64,000 nt of DNA from Rhodoferax sp. Lineage in GTDB: Bacteria; Pseudomonadota; Gammaproteobacteria; Burkholderiales; Burkholderiaceae_C. Under the pieces are notes generated by a model. That model was not told the DNA's origin. It made no database searches and was given only the letters and a program-made list of their open reading frames with translations. Location: NCBI GenBank assembly GCA_008015235.1, contig SSFF01000001.1, positions 1 to 64,000 of the forward strand, read 5' to 3'. This document shows positions 8,571 through 18,747 of this stretch, piece by piece (positions within the stretch are counted from its first letter, which is position 1; the number at the start of each line of letters is the position of its first letter). The position numbers and the translations under genes were made by a program.

Positions 8571-10348
8571 CCTTCGCAATACACGGCCTGGCAGTTTCCC
8601 GCGGCGTGGCCATTGGCCGCGCCGTGCTGGTGGCCTCCAGCCGTGTGGACGTGGCGCACTACTTCATCGATGCCGATGATGTAGAAAAGGAAATTCAGCG
8701 CCTGCGGGTGGCGCGTGACAGCGTGGTCGAGGAAATCCGGCGCCTGCTCGAAAGCGTGGGACACATGGGCCCCAAAGAGGCGCCGCACGAACTCTCGGCC
8801 CTGCTGGAAGTCCACCTCATGCTCCTGCAGGACGACGAAATTTCCAACGGTGTCAAACACTGGATACAGGAACGTCTTTACAACGCCGAATGGGCCCTGA
8901 CTACGCAGTTGGAAGTGATTGCCCGCCAGTTCGACGAGATGGAGGACGAGTACTTGCGCGAGCGCAAGGCCGACCTGGAGCAGATAGCCGAGCGCATCCT
9001 ACGTGCCTTGCACGGTGCAGCTTCTCCCTTGAACAACCCGCATCCAGCGCGTACGCCACGCAAGCCGTCGCAGCAGGATCTGCTGCTGGATGACACTGTC
9101 GACGTGCCCCTGGTGCTGATTGCGCACGACCTGTCGCCGGCCGACATGCTGCAGTTCAAGCAGAGCGTGTTTGCAGGGTTCATCACCGACGTGGGTGGCA
9201 AGACCTCGCACACCGCCATCGTGGCGCGCAGCATGGACATTCCGGCCGTGGTCGGTGCGCGCACGGCGAGCCAGCTGGTGCGCCAGGACGACTGGGTAGT
9301 GATCGACGGCGACGCCGGGGTGGTGATCGTCGACCCCTCGCCCATCATCCTGGCCGAATACGGCTTCAAGCAACGCCAGAACGAATTGGAGCGCAGCCGC
9401 CTGGCGCGCCTGCTGCATACCCCGGCCGTGACCCTGGACGGCGAGAGCGTGCAGCTGCTGGCCAATATCGAAATGCCAGAAGACGCTCCCGGCGCCGTCA
9501 AGTCCGGCGCCCTGGGAGTGGGCCTGTTCCGCAGTGAGTTCCTGTTCATGGGCCGCCAGGGCCAACTGCCCGACGAGGAAGAGCAGTACCAGGCCTACAA
9601 GCTGGCCATCGAGGGTATGCAGGGCCTGCCGGTGACCATCCGCACCGTGGACGTGGGTGCCGACAAACCGCTGGACCACTCGGTGCGCGATGCCGCCCAC
9701 CTGAACCCGGCCCTGGGCCTGCGTGCCATCCGCTGGAGCCTGGCCGACCCGGCCATGTTCCAGACCCAGCTGCGTGCCATCTTGCGGGCAGCGGCCCATG
9801 GCAAGGTCAACCTGCTGGTACCCATGCTGGCACATGCCGGAGAAATCCGCCAGACCCTGCACAACCTGCAAATGGCCCAGGAAACGCTGGACCGCCGCGG
9901 TGTGGCCTACGGCACGGTACGCCTGGGCGCCATGATCGAGATTCCGGCGGCGGCCGTGGCTGTGGACATGTTTCTGCGTCACTTCGATTTCCTGTCGATT
10001 GGCACCAATGACCTGATCCAGTACACCCTGGCCATTGATCGTGCCGACGAATCGGTGGCGCATCTGTACGACCCGCTGCACCCGGCGGTGTTGCGCCTGG
10101 TGGCCCACACCATTGCCCAGGCACGCGCCCTGGGCAAGGACGTGAGCGTGTGCGGCGAAATGGCCGGTGACATTGCGCTCACGCGCATGCTGCTGGGCCT
10201 GGGTCTGCGCAGCTTCTCCATGCACCCGGCCCAGATCCTGGCGGTCAAGCAGGAAGTGCTGCGCGCCGACACCAAGAAGCTCGAACCCTGGGCACAACGT
10301 GTCATCAGCGCTGACGACCCTGCCCAGGAGATGCTTCAGCTGCGCTGA
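8567..10348 (+). CDS. ptsI: PTS enzyme I (phosphoenolpyruvate-protein phosphotransferase)
   Basis: A 593-residue enzyme I. The N-terminal HPr-binding half ends in the phospho-histidine segment GGKTSHTAIVARSMDIPAVVG (His about 215). The C-terminal PEP-binding barrel contains LFRSEFLFMGR and the GTNDLIQYTLAIDR signature, with the catalytic Cys in SVCGEMAGD. It phosphorylates HPr from phosphoenolpyruvate in the cytoplasm. Its start overlaps ptsH by 4 bases. Its stop lies 2 nt before a copy of the 41-nt dispersed repeat. Confidence 0.96.
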   Translation: MTFAIHGLAVSRGVAIGRAVLVASSRVDVAHYFIDADDVEKEIQRLRVARDSVVEEIRRLLESVGHMGPKEAPHELSALLEVHLMLLQDDEISNGVKHWIQERLYNAEWALTTQLEVIARQFDEMEDEYLRERKADLEQIAERILRALHGAASPLNNPHPARTPRKPSQQDLLLDDTVDVPLVLIAHDLSPADMLQFKQSVFAGFITDVGGKTSHTAIVARSMDIPAVVGARTASQLVRQDDWVVIDGDAGVVIVDPSPIILAEYGFKQRQNELERSRLARLLHTPAVTLDGESVQLLANIEMPEDAPGAVKSGALGVGLFRSEFLFMGRQGQLPDEEEQYQAYKLAIEGMQGLPVTIRTVDVGADKPLDHSVRDAAHLNPALGLRAIRWSLADPAMFQTQLRAILRAAAHGKVNLLVPMLAHAGEIRQTLHNLQMAQETLDRRGVAYGTVRLGAMIEIPAAAVAVDMFLRHFDFLSIGTNDLIQYTLAIDRADESVAHLYDPLHPAVLRLVAHTIAQARALGKDVSVCGEMAGDIALTRMLLGLGLRSFSMHPAQILAVKQEVLRADTKKLEPWAQRVISADDPAQEMLQLR

Positions 10349-10350
10349 AT

Positions 10351-10391
10351 GCTATCAATTAAGTAGCTGCTCGCGCAGCTTGCATGCGGGC
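10351..10391 (-). repeat. 41-nt dispersed palindromic element, copy 1
   Basis: The hairpin core GCTATCAATTAAGTAGC (10351-10367) is followed by a 17-nt spacer and TGCGGGC (10385-10391). The similarity appears to continue for about 15 nt (CAGCC, then ATTTGGC), into the last codons and stop codon of the EamA gene. It lies between convergent ptsI and the EamA gene. Confidence 0.85.
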
Positions 10392-10398
10392 CCAGCCT

Positions 10399-11262
10399 CT
10401 ATTTGGCCAGTGTCCCGAGCACGGCAGCACCCATGATGAGGGTGGCAGACAGCACGATGGTCAGGTCCGGGGTTTGCCCGTTCGCGGCCAGCAGGATGCT
10501 GGTGGACAGGAGCGGCGTGATGAAGGACAGCACCCCGATCTGGCGCGCGTCGCCGGTCTTCAAGGCCGCGTCCCACAGGTAGAAGGCCGCACCCAGCGGG
10601 CCCAGGCCCAGGGCGGCAATCAGGCCCCAGTCGCGCAGGCCCAGGGCCACAGCAGGCTCCAGCAGAACGTGGCACAGCAAGGCCAGCAGGCCCGACACCA
10701 GGCCGAACAGGCCAATGGCGGAACTGGGGAAGTGCGCCACGCGGCGCGTCAGCAGTGAGTAGCTCGACCACAGGAAGGCCGCGCCCAGTGCGCTGAGGTA
10801 GCCTACCAGGTACTCGGCCGACAGGCCGCCCAAACCGCTGCCGCTGGTGATGGCCAGTGCGGCACCGCCAAAGCCCAACAGCGCAGCGGCCACATGCAGG
10901 GCGCGCAAGGGGGTGCCGGGCAGGAAGATCGGCGCCATCAGCACGATGCCCAGCGGCCAGAGGTACTGCACCAGGTTGGCCTGCACCGGCGGCGCGTGGC
11001 GCAGGGCCATGAACAGCAGGAAGTGGTAGCCGAACAGGCCATAGACCCCGAGTGCCAGCGTGCGGGCCGGGATCCGCCAGGCCTGCAGGCGAAAGCCCGA
11101 CAGCGCCAAACCGATCGGACTTCCGACCAGCAGGCACAGGCCGGTCAGCAAGAACGGCGGTACATGGCGCAGCGACACGCTCATGGCGGCCAGGCTGCCC
11201 CACAGGGTGATGGCGCTCAGTGCCAACAGTCGGGATTTCACGGGTTGGGGCTTGCTTAACAC
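10399..11262 (-). CDS. EamA/DMT-family membrane transporter
   Basis: About 287 residues with roughly ten hydrophobic segments arranged as two EamA repeats (for example LLALSAITLWGSLAAMSV and LVGYLSALGAAFLWSSYSLL). The family exports metabolites such as amino acids; the substrate is unknown. The start is uncertain: GTG 11262 gives MLSKPQPVKSRLL, but no good ribosome-binding site is seen, and GTG 11241 is also possible. The stop and last two codons lie in sequence resembling the flank of a dispersed repeat. It diverges from the solute-binding protein gene. Confidence 0.85.
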   Translation of the reverse strand: MLSKPQPVKSRLLALSAITLWGSLAAMSVSLRHVPPFLLTGLCLLVGSPIGLALSGFRLQAWRIPARTLALGVYGLFGYHFLLFMALRHAPPVQANLVQYLWPLGIVLMAPIFLPGTPLRALHVAAALLGFGGAALAITSGSGLGGLSAEYLVGYLSALGAAFLWSSYSLLTRRVAHFPSSAIGLFGLVSGLLALLCHVLLEPAVALGLRDWGLIAALGLGPLGAAFYLWDAALKTGDARQIGVLSFITPLLSTSILLAANGQTPDLTIVLSATLIMGAAVLGTLAK

Positions 11263-11330
11263 TGCAGTAAGGTTGGAATTGAAGAATGAATTGCGTTTAC
11301 CCTGTGGAGAACGCAGGAACCGGAGCCACC

Positions 11331-12080
11331 ATGCCATTTGGGCGCACCATCATCGCGGCACTGTGTCTGACCCTGCAACTCGGAAGTGCTGCAGCGCAGT
11401 CTGTGAGCATGGAGTTTGCCGTATCCGAATGGCCCCCTGCCGAGTATTTGGTAGAGGGGGAGGCCCGAGGCTATCACGTCGACATCGTCCGGGCGGTGCT
11501 GCAGTCCATGGGCGTGTCGGCACGATTCAGCTTCTTCCCCTGGAAGCGGGCCGAAATGCTGGTGCAGCGCAAGGAAATTCCCGGCTTGCTGTCGCTGCAC
11601 CCCACCCCCGACCGTGAGGCACAGCTGGTTTTTGCGCGCGAACCGCTGAGCAGCAGCGACAACGTGCTTTTTGTGGCCAAGGGCCGGGAGTTCAGCGCCA
11701 ACCGGCTGGAGGCCCTGGTTGGGAAAACCATCGGCGTCACCGCCGGCTACAACTATGGGGACGATTTCAAGCGCCTGTCGGACCAAGGTCTGTTCAAGAC
11801 CGACGCGGCCACGACCGACGAGCAGGGTCTGCGCAAGCTGGTGGCCGGGCGTTTTGATGCCTTTGTCTGCGACCGTGTCGTGGGCCTGGGTCTGGTGCGC
11901 AGCCTGGGCTTGCAGGAACAAGTGCAGGTGCTGCCGCTGGTGGTGTCCTCGGTCAATCTGCACGCTGCTTTTGCCCGCACCCCGGCGAACGCGGAGTTCG
12001 CCAAACGCTTTGACGTGGCGCTGCGCAAGCTCAAGAAGTCGGGAGAGTGGCAGCGCATCATGGACGGCTACCTCAAGTAG
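11331..12080 (+). CDS. Periplasmic solute-binding protein (SBP family 3)
   Basis: A 249-residue protein with a Sec signal (FGRTIIAALCLTLQLGSAAAQ) and the two-lobed SBP_bac_3 pattern: SVSMEFAVSEWPPAEYLVEGEARGY near the start, VGKTIGVTAGYNYG in the second lobe, and the C-terminal LRKLKKSGEWQRIMDGYLK. The family binds polar amino acids or related compounds. No ABC permease or ATPase gene is adjacent, so it may be an orphan binding protein. GGAG precedes the chosen start; an upstream in-frame ATG at 11286 would extend the protein before the signal peptide. Confidence 0.85.
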   Translation: MPFGRTIIAALCLTLQLGSAAAQSVSMEFAVSEWPPAEYLVEGEARGYHVDIVRAVLQSMGVSARFSFFPWKRAEMLVQRKEIPGLLSLHPTPDREAQLVFAREPLSSSDNVLFVAKGREFSANRLEALVGKTIGVTAGYNYGDDFKRLSDQGLFKTDAATTDEQGLRKLVAGRFDAFVCDRVVGLGLVRSLGLQEQVQVLPLVVSSVNLHAAFARTPANAEFAKRFDVALRKLKKSGEWQRIMDGYLK

Positions 12081-12092
12081 TTGCCGCCACCC

Positions 12093-13139
12093 TCAGGGCC
12101 GCTGGTCGGTGCTGGGTTTCTTCCACAGGTTGATGCCGCCGTCCACCGCATGCTGGTCGATGGCGGCCAGTTCCTCGGCCGAGAAGTCCAGCCGCGCGAG
12201 GGCGCCGCAAAGGTCGGTAATCTGCGCCGGCTTGCTGGCGCCGATGAGCGCCGACGTCACCCGGGCGTCGCGCAGCACCCAGGCAATCGCCATCTGGGCC
12301 AGAGTCTGGCCGCGCGACAGGGCGATGTCGTTGAGCGCGCGCACATGGCGCAGGTTGGCCTCGCTCAGGTGGTCGGAAGTGAACGAGCCGCCGCCGGGGC
12401 GGTTGATGCGGGCGTCCTGCGGGATTCCGTTCAGGTACTTGTCGGTCAGCAGTCCCTGCGCCAGCGCGCTGAAGGCAATGCAGCCCACCCCCGTGTCTGC
12501 CAGCGTGTCGAGCAGGTTTTCCTCGATCCAGCGGTTGAGCAGGCTGTAGGACGGCTGGTGGATCAGCAGCGGCGTGCCCAGGCGTTTCAGGATGGCCACG
12601 GCCTCGCGTGTCTTGGCCGCCGAATAGCTGCTGATACCCACGTACAGCGCCTTGCCCTGGCGCACCGCGCTGTCGAGCGCACCGCAGGTTTCCTCCAGCG
12701 GCGTGTCGGGGTCGAAGCGGTGGCTGTAGAAGATGTCGACGTAGTCCAGGCCCATGCGCTGCAGGCTCTGGTCCAGGCTGGCGAGCACGTACTTGCGCGA
12801 ACCGCCGCCCTGGCCGTAGGGGCCGGGCCACATGTCCCAGCCGGCCTTGCTGGAGATGATGAGCTCGTCGCGGTAGGGTTTGAAGTCGCGGCGCAGGTGC
12901 GTGCCGAAGTTGGTCTCGGCGCTGCCATAGGGCGGGCCGTAGTTGTTGGCCAGGTCGAAGTGGGTGATGCCCGCGTCGAAGGCGGTGCGCAGCATCTCGC
13001 GCTGGGTGTCCAGCGGCGTGGCATCGCCGAAGTTGTGCCACAGGCCCAGCGAAATGGCGGGCAGCTTCAGTCCGCTGGTGCCGCAGCGGCGGTAGGGCAT
13101 GCGGCCGTCGTAGCGGGCCGGTTCGGCGGTAAAGGTCAT
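12093..13139 (-). CDS. gpr: Aldo/keto reductase, YghZ/Gpr type
   Basis: A 348-residue enzyme closely resembling E. coli YghZ (346 residues), an NADPH-dependent L-glyceraldehyde 3-phosphate reductase. Shared blocks are ISLGLWHNFGD, THFDLANNYGPPYGSAE, the catalytic-lysine region ELIISSKAGWDMWPGPYG, and YVDIFYSHRFD. The C-terminal ALIGASKPAQI is the cofactor-binding end. It may detoxify reactive aldehydes. It is transcribed convergently with the preceding binding-protein gene and divergently from the FadH-type gene. Confidence 0.9.
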   Translation of the reverse strand: MTFTAEPARYDGRMPYRRCGTSGLKLPAISLGLWHNFGDATPLDTQREMLRTAFDAGITHFDLANNYGPPYGSAETNFGTHLRRDFKPYRDELIISSKAGWDMWPGPYGQGGGSRKYVLASLDQSLQRMGLDYVDIFYSHRFDPDTPLEETCGALDSAVRQGKALYVGISSYSAAKTREAVAILKRLGTPLLIHQPSYSLLNRWIEENLLDTLADTGVGCIAFSALAQGLLTDKYLNGIPQDARINRPGGGSFTSDHLSEANLRHVRALNDIALSRGQTLAQMAIAWVLRDARVTSALIGASKPAQITDLCGALARLDFSAEELAAIDQHAVDGGINLWKKPSTDQRP

Positions 13140-13173
13140 GGTGGCTCCTCTTTGGGGGTGAAATCAGCCTCTG

Positions 13174-13214
13174 GCCCGCATACTGTAAGTGCAGTCAGCT
13201 ATGAAATGCATAGC
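13174..13214 (+). repeat. 41-nt dispersed palindromic element, copy 2
   Basis: GCCCGCA at 13174-13180, a 17-nt spacer, then the core GCTATGAAATGCATAGC (13198-13214), whose arms GCTAT and ATAGC are fully complementary. It lies in the 184-nt gap between the divergent aldo/keto reductase and FadH-type genes. Confidence 0.88.
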
Positions 13215-13230
13215 GACTGCCAGTTCGTAA

Positions 13231-15375
<2,145 letters not shown>

Positions 15376-15432
15376 CCACGCACGGCCTGGGGCGGTGCCA
15401 CGGCGTCGCCCCGTTGTGCCAGGGGTCCGAGG

Positions 15433-16017
15433 CTACTGCTCCTCAACGTCGTCGTATTGCTTGCGCAAACGGGCCAGGCCCTGTCGGAACGCTTCGGCGT
15501 CGCCGTGGTCGAAAAACTGCGGGTAGTGGTTGTGTGCATCCCGGATCCTGCGCGCATGCTTGATCGGGCACCAGTACTGCTCGGTGCGCGCCGCAATCTC
15601 CCGCGCGTACGCGGCCACCCCGTTGCCGTAGCTGCAGTAGAAGCAGTTGAATTTCTCCACGGCGTTGAGGTACGGGAGGTCTTCGCGATCGAACACCAGG
15701 TAGTCGGATCGCCGCACCTTGGGGATGCGGTAGACCGGAAAGCAGACGGCCTGGTAGAGCGACACGAAGGCGTCCAGCAGCAGAAACGGAATCCACCCGG
15801 CATAAATGACCGGTGCGGTCAACACCACCAGCAAGCGTGAACGCAGCAGGAACCGGAACAGCCCTATCCTGTAGCGGCGCTGCTGGCGGATGAATTCGTC
15901 GGCGAGTTGAACGCGCCGGTCGTTCCAGCGCCCGCGCGCGGACGCGTATTCGGCTTCCAGGTCCTCTTGCAGGTTCCGGATCCGGCTTATCAGTTCTTCG
16001 ACATGCTTTTGCACCAC
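15433..16017 (-). CDS. Uncharacterised membrane protein with a CxxC segment
   Basis: About 194 residues: an N-terminal charged helix (KHVEELISRIRNLQEDLEAE, likely coiled coil), a hydrophobic segment (LLRSRLLVVLTAPVIYAG, then PFLLLDAFVSLYQAV), and a soluble C-terminal part with FNCFYCSYGNG and YWCPIKHARR. The three cysteines could bind metal or form a redox site. I do not recognise a named family. GTG 16017 is preferred because AAGGAG lies 6 nt upstream; the frame also allows GTG 16044. It is convergent with the FadH-type gene. Confidence 0.72.
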   Translation of the reverse strand: MVQKHVEELISRIRNLQEDLEAEYASARGRWNDRRVQLADEFIRQQRRYRIGLFRFLLRSRLLVVLTAPVIYAGWIPFLLLDAFVSLYQAVCFPVYRIPKVRRSDYLVFDREDLPYLNAVEKFNCFYCSYGNGVAAYAREIAARTEQYWCPIKHARRIRDAHNHYPQFFDHGDAEAFRQGLARLRKQYDDVEEQ

Positions 16018-16167
16018 GGCGTGCTCCTTCCTCAGGTGGGCCACGTCAAATGGTGGCCTGACGGCCCGATTTCAACAGTGGAACCAGCCTGGGAGCACGG
16101 CGCCCCAACGGGTGTCCCCGCGCCGGTTCCGGTCATTGCCGGAGGGCGGATGCGGCGGAGCGTGGGC

Positions 16168-16173
16168 TACAAT
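16168..16173 (+). promoter_or_regulatory. Possible -10 element of the Mn-riboswitch transcript
   Basis: TACAAT lies about 12 nt before the riboswitch core GGGGGAGTAGCC. No well-spaced -35 hexamer is evident (TTGCCG is 26 nt upstream), so this is tentative. The rest of the 347-nt interval between the membrane-protein gene and the Mn exporter gene holds the riboswitch and its expression platform. Confidence 0.35.
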
Positions 16174-16179
16174 CGCGCC

Positions 16180-16332
16180 CGTCATGGGGGAGTAGCCGCT
16201 CTTTGTTCCCGAAGAGGTGCTTGCCAACACACTGGGTCCGCAGACCCTGGCAAGCACAGGCCGTACACCGTACGGTTTGGCAAGACCTTTGACCATCGCG
16301 CCGCACCCTTGGCCGGGCGGCGCAGTGGTCAA
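16180..16332 (+). ncRNA. yybP-ykoY manganese riboswitch with expression-platform hairpin
   Basis: The element begins with the characteristic TGGGGGAGTAGCCG (from 16185) and continues through a long hairpin (GCTTGCC paired with GGCAAGC around the AACACACTGGG segment), a CCGTACACCGTACGG hairpin, and a final stem-loop in which TTGACCA (16289-16295) plus GCGCCGC pair with GCGGCGC plus TGGTCAA (16326-16332). The first parts match the Mn2+-sensing yybP-ykoY class. The last stem lies about 30 nt before the Mn exporter start and probably acts as the expression platform. Confidence 0.85.
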
Positions 16333-16364
16333 TCGTCTTCGTTCCCGGCCTTGGAGCTTTTGTT

Positions 16365-16943
16365 ATGGAATCCCTGCTCGTCTCCACAGGCGTCGTCGCA
16401 CTGGCCGAAATCGGCGATAAGACCCAGTTGCTGGCCTTCATCCTGGCCGCCCGCTTCAAGAAGCCGCTCCCCATCGTCCTGGGCATCCTGGTGGCCACTA
16501 TCCTGAACCACGGCATGGCCGGTGCCCTGGGGGCCTGGATCACGGCCACCATCAGCCCCGAAGTCCTGCGCTGGGTGCTGGCGGCCTCGTTCCTGGGCAT
16601 GGCGGTGTGGACGCTGATCCCCGACAAGATCGAAGAGGAAGAGACCCATGTGGCGCAGCGCTTTGGCGTATTCGGTGCCACACTGATCACCTTCTTCCTG
16701 GCCGAGATGGGCGACAAGACCCAGATCGCCACCGTGGCCATGGCTGCGCATTACCCCGATCCAGTCCTCGTGGTGGCTGGCACGACCCTGGGCATGCTCA
16801 TCGCCGACGTGCCCGCCGTGTTTGCCGGGGACAAGCTGGCCAGCAAGATTCCGATGAAACTGGTGCATTCCATCGCGGCGGGCATCTTCGCCCTGCTGGG
16901 TGTGGCCACGCTGTTGGGCGCCGGTGCCAAGCTGGGGTTCTGA
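16365..16943 (+). CDS. Manganese exporter of the GDT1/UPF0016 family
   Basis: A 192-residue membrane protein built as two repeats, each carrying the family signature E-x-G-D-K-T-Q (residues 15-21, EIGDKTQ, and 114-120, EMGDKTQ). Six hydrophobic segments are visible. Bacterial members (MneA/MneP-like) export Mn2+, and the yybP-ykoY riboswitch directly upstream supports that substrate. GGAG precedes the ATG. The next gene, a CDF transporter, starts one base after its stop. Confidence 0.92.
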   Translation: MESLLVSTGVVALAEIGDKTQLLAFILAARFKKPLPIVLGILVATILNHGMAGALGAWITATISPEVLRWVLAASFLGMAVWTLIPDKIEEEETHVAQRFGVFGATLITFFLAEMGDKTQIATVAMAAHYPDPVLVVAGTTLGMLIADVPAVFAGDKLASKIPMKLVHSIAAGIFALLGVATLLGAGAKLGF

Positions 16944-16944
16944 C

Positions 16945-17910
16945 ATGCGGCAGGCCCTGGAATCCCTGCGCCACTCGCACCAGTTCGACACCCGCAATCC
17001 GCTGGCCGAGCGCAACACGCGCTGGGTGCTGTGGATCACGCTGGCCTGCATGGTGGTGGAAATCGCCGCCGGCTGGTGGTTCAACTCCATGGCGCTGCTG
17101 GCCGACGGCTGGCACATGAGTTCCCATGCACTGGCCATCGGCCTGAGCGCGTTTGCCTACACCTATGCGCGACGCAACGCCTCCGACGCACGCTTTGCCT
17201 TCGGTACCTGGAAAGTCGAAATCCTTGGTAGCTTCGCCAGTGCCCTCTTGCTGCTGGTGGTGGCGGTGTTGATGGTATGGGGCTCGGTCGAGCGCATGCT
17301 CACCCCGCAACCCATCCACTACCAGGAAGCCATGGCAGTGGCCGTGCTGGGGCTGGTGGTGAACCTGGTGTGTGCCTTCATCCTCGGGCAGGCCCAGCAT
17401 GGGCACGACCACCATCACCACGACCATCACCAGCACCATGGGCATGACCATCACCACGCACACCACGGCGAGGACCTGAATCTGCGCTCGGCCTATGTCC
17501 ATGTGCTGGCTGACGCCGCCACCTCGGTGCTGGCCATTGCCGCCCTGGCCGGAGGCATGGTGTGGGGCTGGAGCTGGCTGGACCCGGCCATGGGCGTGGT
17601 CGGTGCCGCGCTGGTGGCAGTTTGGGCCAAAGGCTTGCTGGTGGATACGGGCCGCGTGCTGCTGGACCGCGAGATGGACCATCCGGTGGTGGACGAGATC
17701 CGCGAGGTGGTGGAAGTCAGCGATGCAGCAGGCCACACCCGCATTGCGGACCTGCACGTCTGGCGCGTCGGCAAACAGGCCTACAGCTGTGCCTTGAGTG
17801 TGGTCAGCACCGACACGGCCCTGACGCCGCAGCAGGTGCGCGATCGCCTGGCGGTGCACGAAGAAGTGGTGCACGCCACCATCGAAGTGCACCACGTGCC
17901 AGTTCGGTAG
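16945..17910 (+). CDS. CDF cation efflux protein with His-rich loop (DmeF-like)
   Basis: A 321-residue cation diffusion facilitator. Six membrane segments are followed by a soluble C-terminal domain. The metal-site aspartates are in MALLADGWHMSSHALA and HVLADAATSVL. Between segments IV and V is a very His-rich loop (GHDHHHHDHHQHHGHDHH). The SHQF start and FGTWKVE resemble DmeF of Cupriavidus, a Co/Ni exporter. It begins one base after the Mn exporter gene and so probably shares the riboswitch, which suggests Mn may be another substrate. The first Met after the upstream stop is chosen. Confidence 0.88.
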   Translation: MRQALESLRHSHQFDTRNPLAERNTRWVLWITLACMVVEIAAGWWFNSMALLADGWHMSSHALAIGLSAFAYTYARRNASDARFAFGTWKVEILGSFASALLLLVVAVLMVWGSVERMLTPQPIHYQEAMAVAVLGLVVNLVCAFILGQAQHGHDHHHHDHHQHHGHDHHHAHHGEDLNLRSAYVHVLADAATSVLAIAALAGGMVWGWSWLDPAMGVVGAALVAVWAKGLLVDTGRVLLDREMDHPVVDEIREVVEVSDAAGHTRIADLHVWRVGKQAYSCALSVVSTDTALTPQQVRDRLAVHEEVVHATIEVHHVPVR

Positions 17911-17921
17911 CCGGAGCTGGG

Positions 17922-18734
17922 TTATTCCAGCTGCTGGTACACCAGGGTGGCCAGGGCCAGCAGCTGTTCGCGCTCCATCTGTGCGGAGAGCGCGTAGCCG
18001 AAATTCTGGTCAAACCAGTAGAAGCTGTTCGTCGGGCCGTTGGTCTCGAATTGGAAGCGTGTCTGGGCCAGCTCGGGCTTGTGTTCGGTGGGTGCCATGC
18101 CACCGAGGTAGAGCGTGACACGCCGACCCTGCGGGTCCTCGAACATGAACTGGGCGCGGGCGCTGCCTTCACCGGGCAGCAAGCGCCCTCCCACCAGGGA
18201 GAAGCCCTGGGCGTGCAAATCAGGCACCTTCAGCGGCCGCCCCAGCCGCTTGGAAAGCCATTGCACCAGGTGTTCCTGTTCGGTGGCGCCCACTTCGACC
18301 GGGTGGCGTTTTTCCGGCAGGTACACCGCGTGGGCAAAGCCGGCGGCGCGCACAAACGCTGTGCTTGCCCCAGATTGGGCCAGCACAGCAGTCTGCGGAC
18401 CGGGGAGTTGGGCACGTGTCAGCCAGCCCAGTCCGAAGGCCAGTACCACCGCGGCGGCCCTACCGGCCCAGCGCCACTGGTTGGCTGCGTGTTGGCGCTG
18501 CGCAGCGGCCCGCGCGGCGGCCTCACGCAGCGAAGCGGGCACCGGCTCCTGCAGCACGTCCTGGTGCAGGGATTGCAAGGCTTCACGCTGCTGGCGCCAT
18601 TGCGCCAAGGTCGCGCGCGTTGCGTCGTCGGCCTGGGCCAGGAACGCGTGGGCATCCGGTTCGGACAGGCGACCATCGACCCAGTGGTGTGGGGTGTCTG
18701 GGGGTAGTGGTGGGGAATCGGGAGAGCGTGTCAT
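17922..18734 (-). CDS. Anti-sigma factor of the adjacent ECF sigma factor
   Basis: A 270-residue protein with an N-terminal cytoplasmic part (TPHHWVDGRLSEPDAHAFLAQ), a single membrane span (GRAAAVVLAFGLGWLTRAQL, about residues 95-115), and a periplasmic domain (GFSLVGGRLLPGEG, then RVTLYLGGM). This is the layout of ChrR/RsiW-like transmembrane anti-sigma factors, whose cytoplasmic part holds the sigma factor. It lies 13 nt downstream of the sigma-factor gene. The start at 18734 follows the sigma-factor stop; the frame is open further upstream but overlaps the sigma gene. Confidence 0.85.
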   Translation of the reverse strand: MTRSPDSPPLPPDTPHHWVDGRLSEPDAHAFLAQADDATRATLAQWRQQREALQSLHQDVLQEPVPASLREAAARAAAQRQHAANQWRWAGRAAAVVLAFGLGWLTRAQLPGPQTAVLAQSGASTAFVRAAGFAHAVYLPEKRHPVEVGATEQEHLVQWLSKRLGRPLKVPDLHAQGFSLVGGRLLPGEGSARAQFMFEDPQGRRVTLYLGGMAPTEHKPELAQTRFQFETNGPTNSFYWFDQNFGYALSAQMEREQLLALATLVYQQLE

Positions 18735-18747
18735 GGCCGTACGGGGT

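Noticed and set aside
15389..15412. Stem GGGGCG...CGCCCC between the FadH-type and membrane-protein genes
   Set aside because: Loop and stem fit a weak terminator, but no T run follows on either strand.
17400..17470. CAC/CAT-rich stretch as a DNA repeat or CRISPR-like array
   Set aside because: It encodes the His-rich metal loop of the CDF exporter; no repeat-spacer structure. No CRISPR array was seen anywhere in the window.
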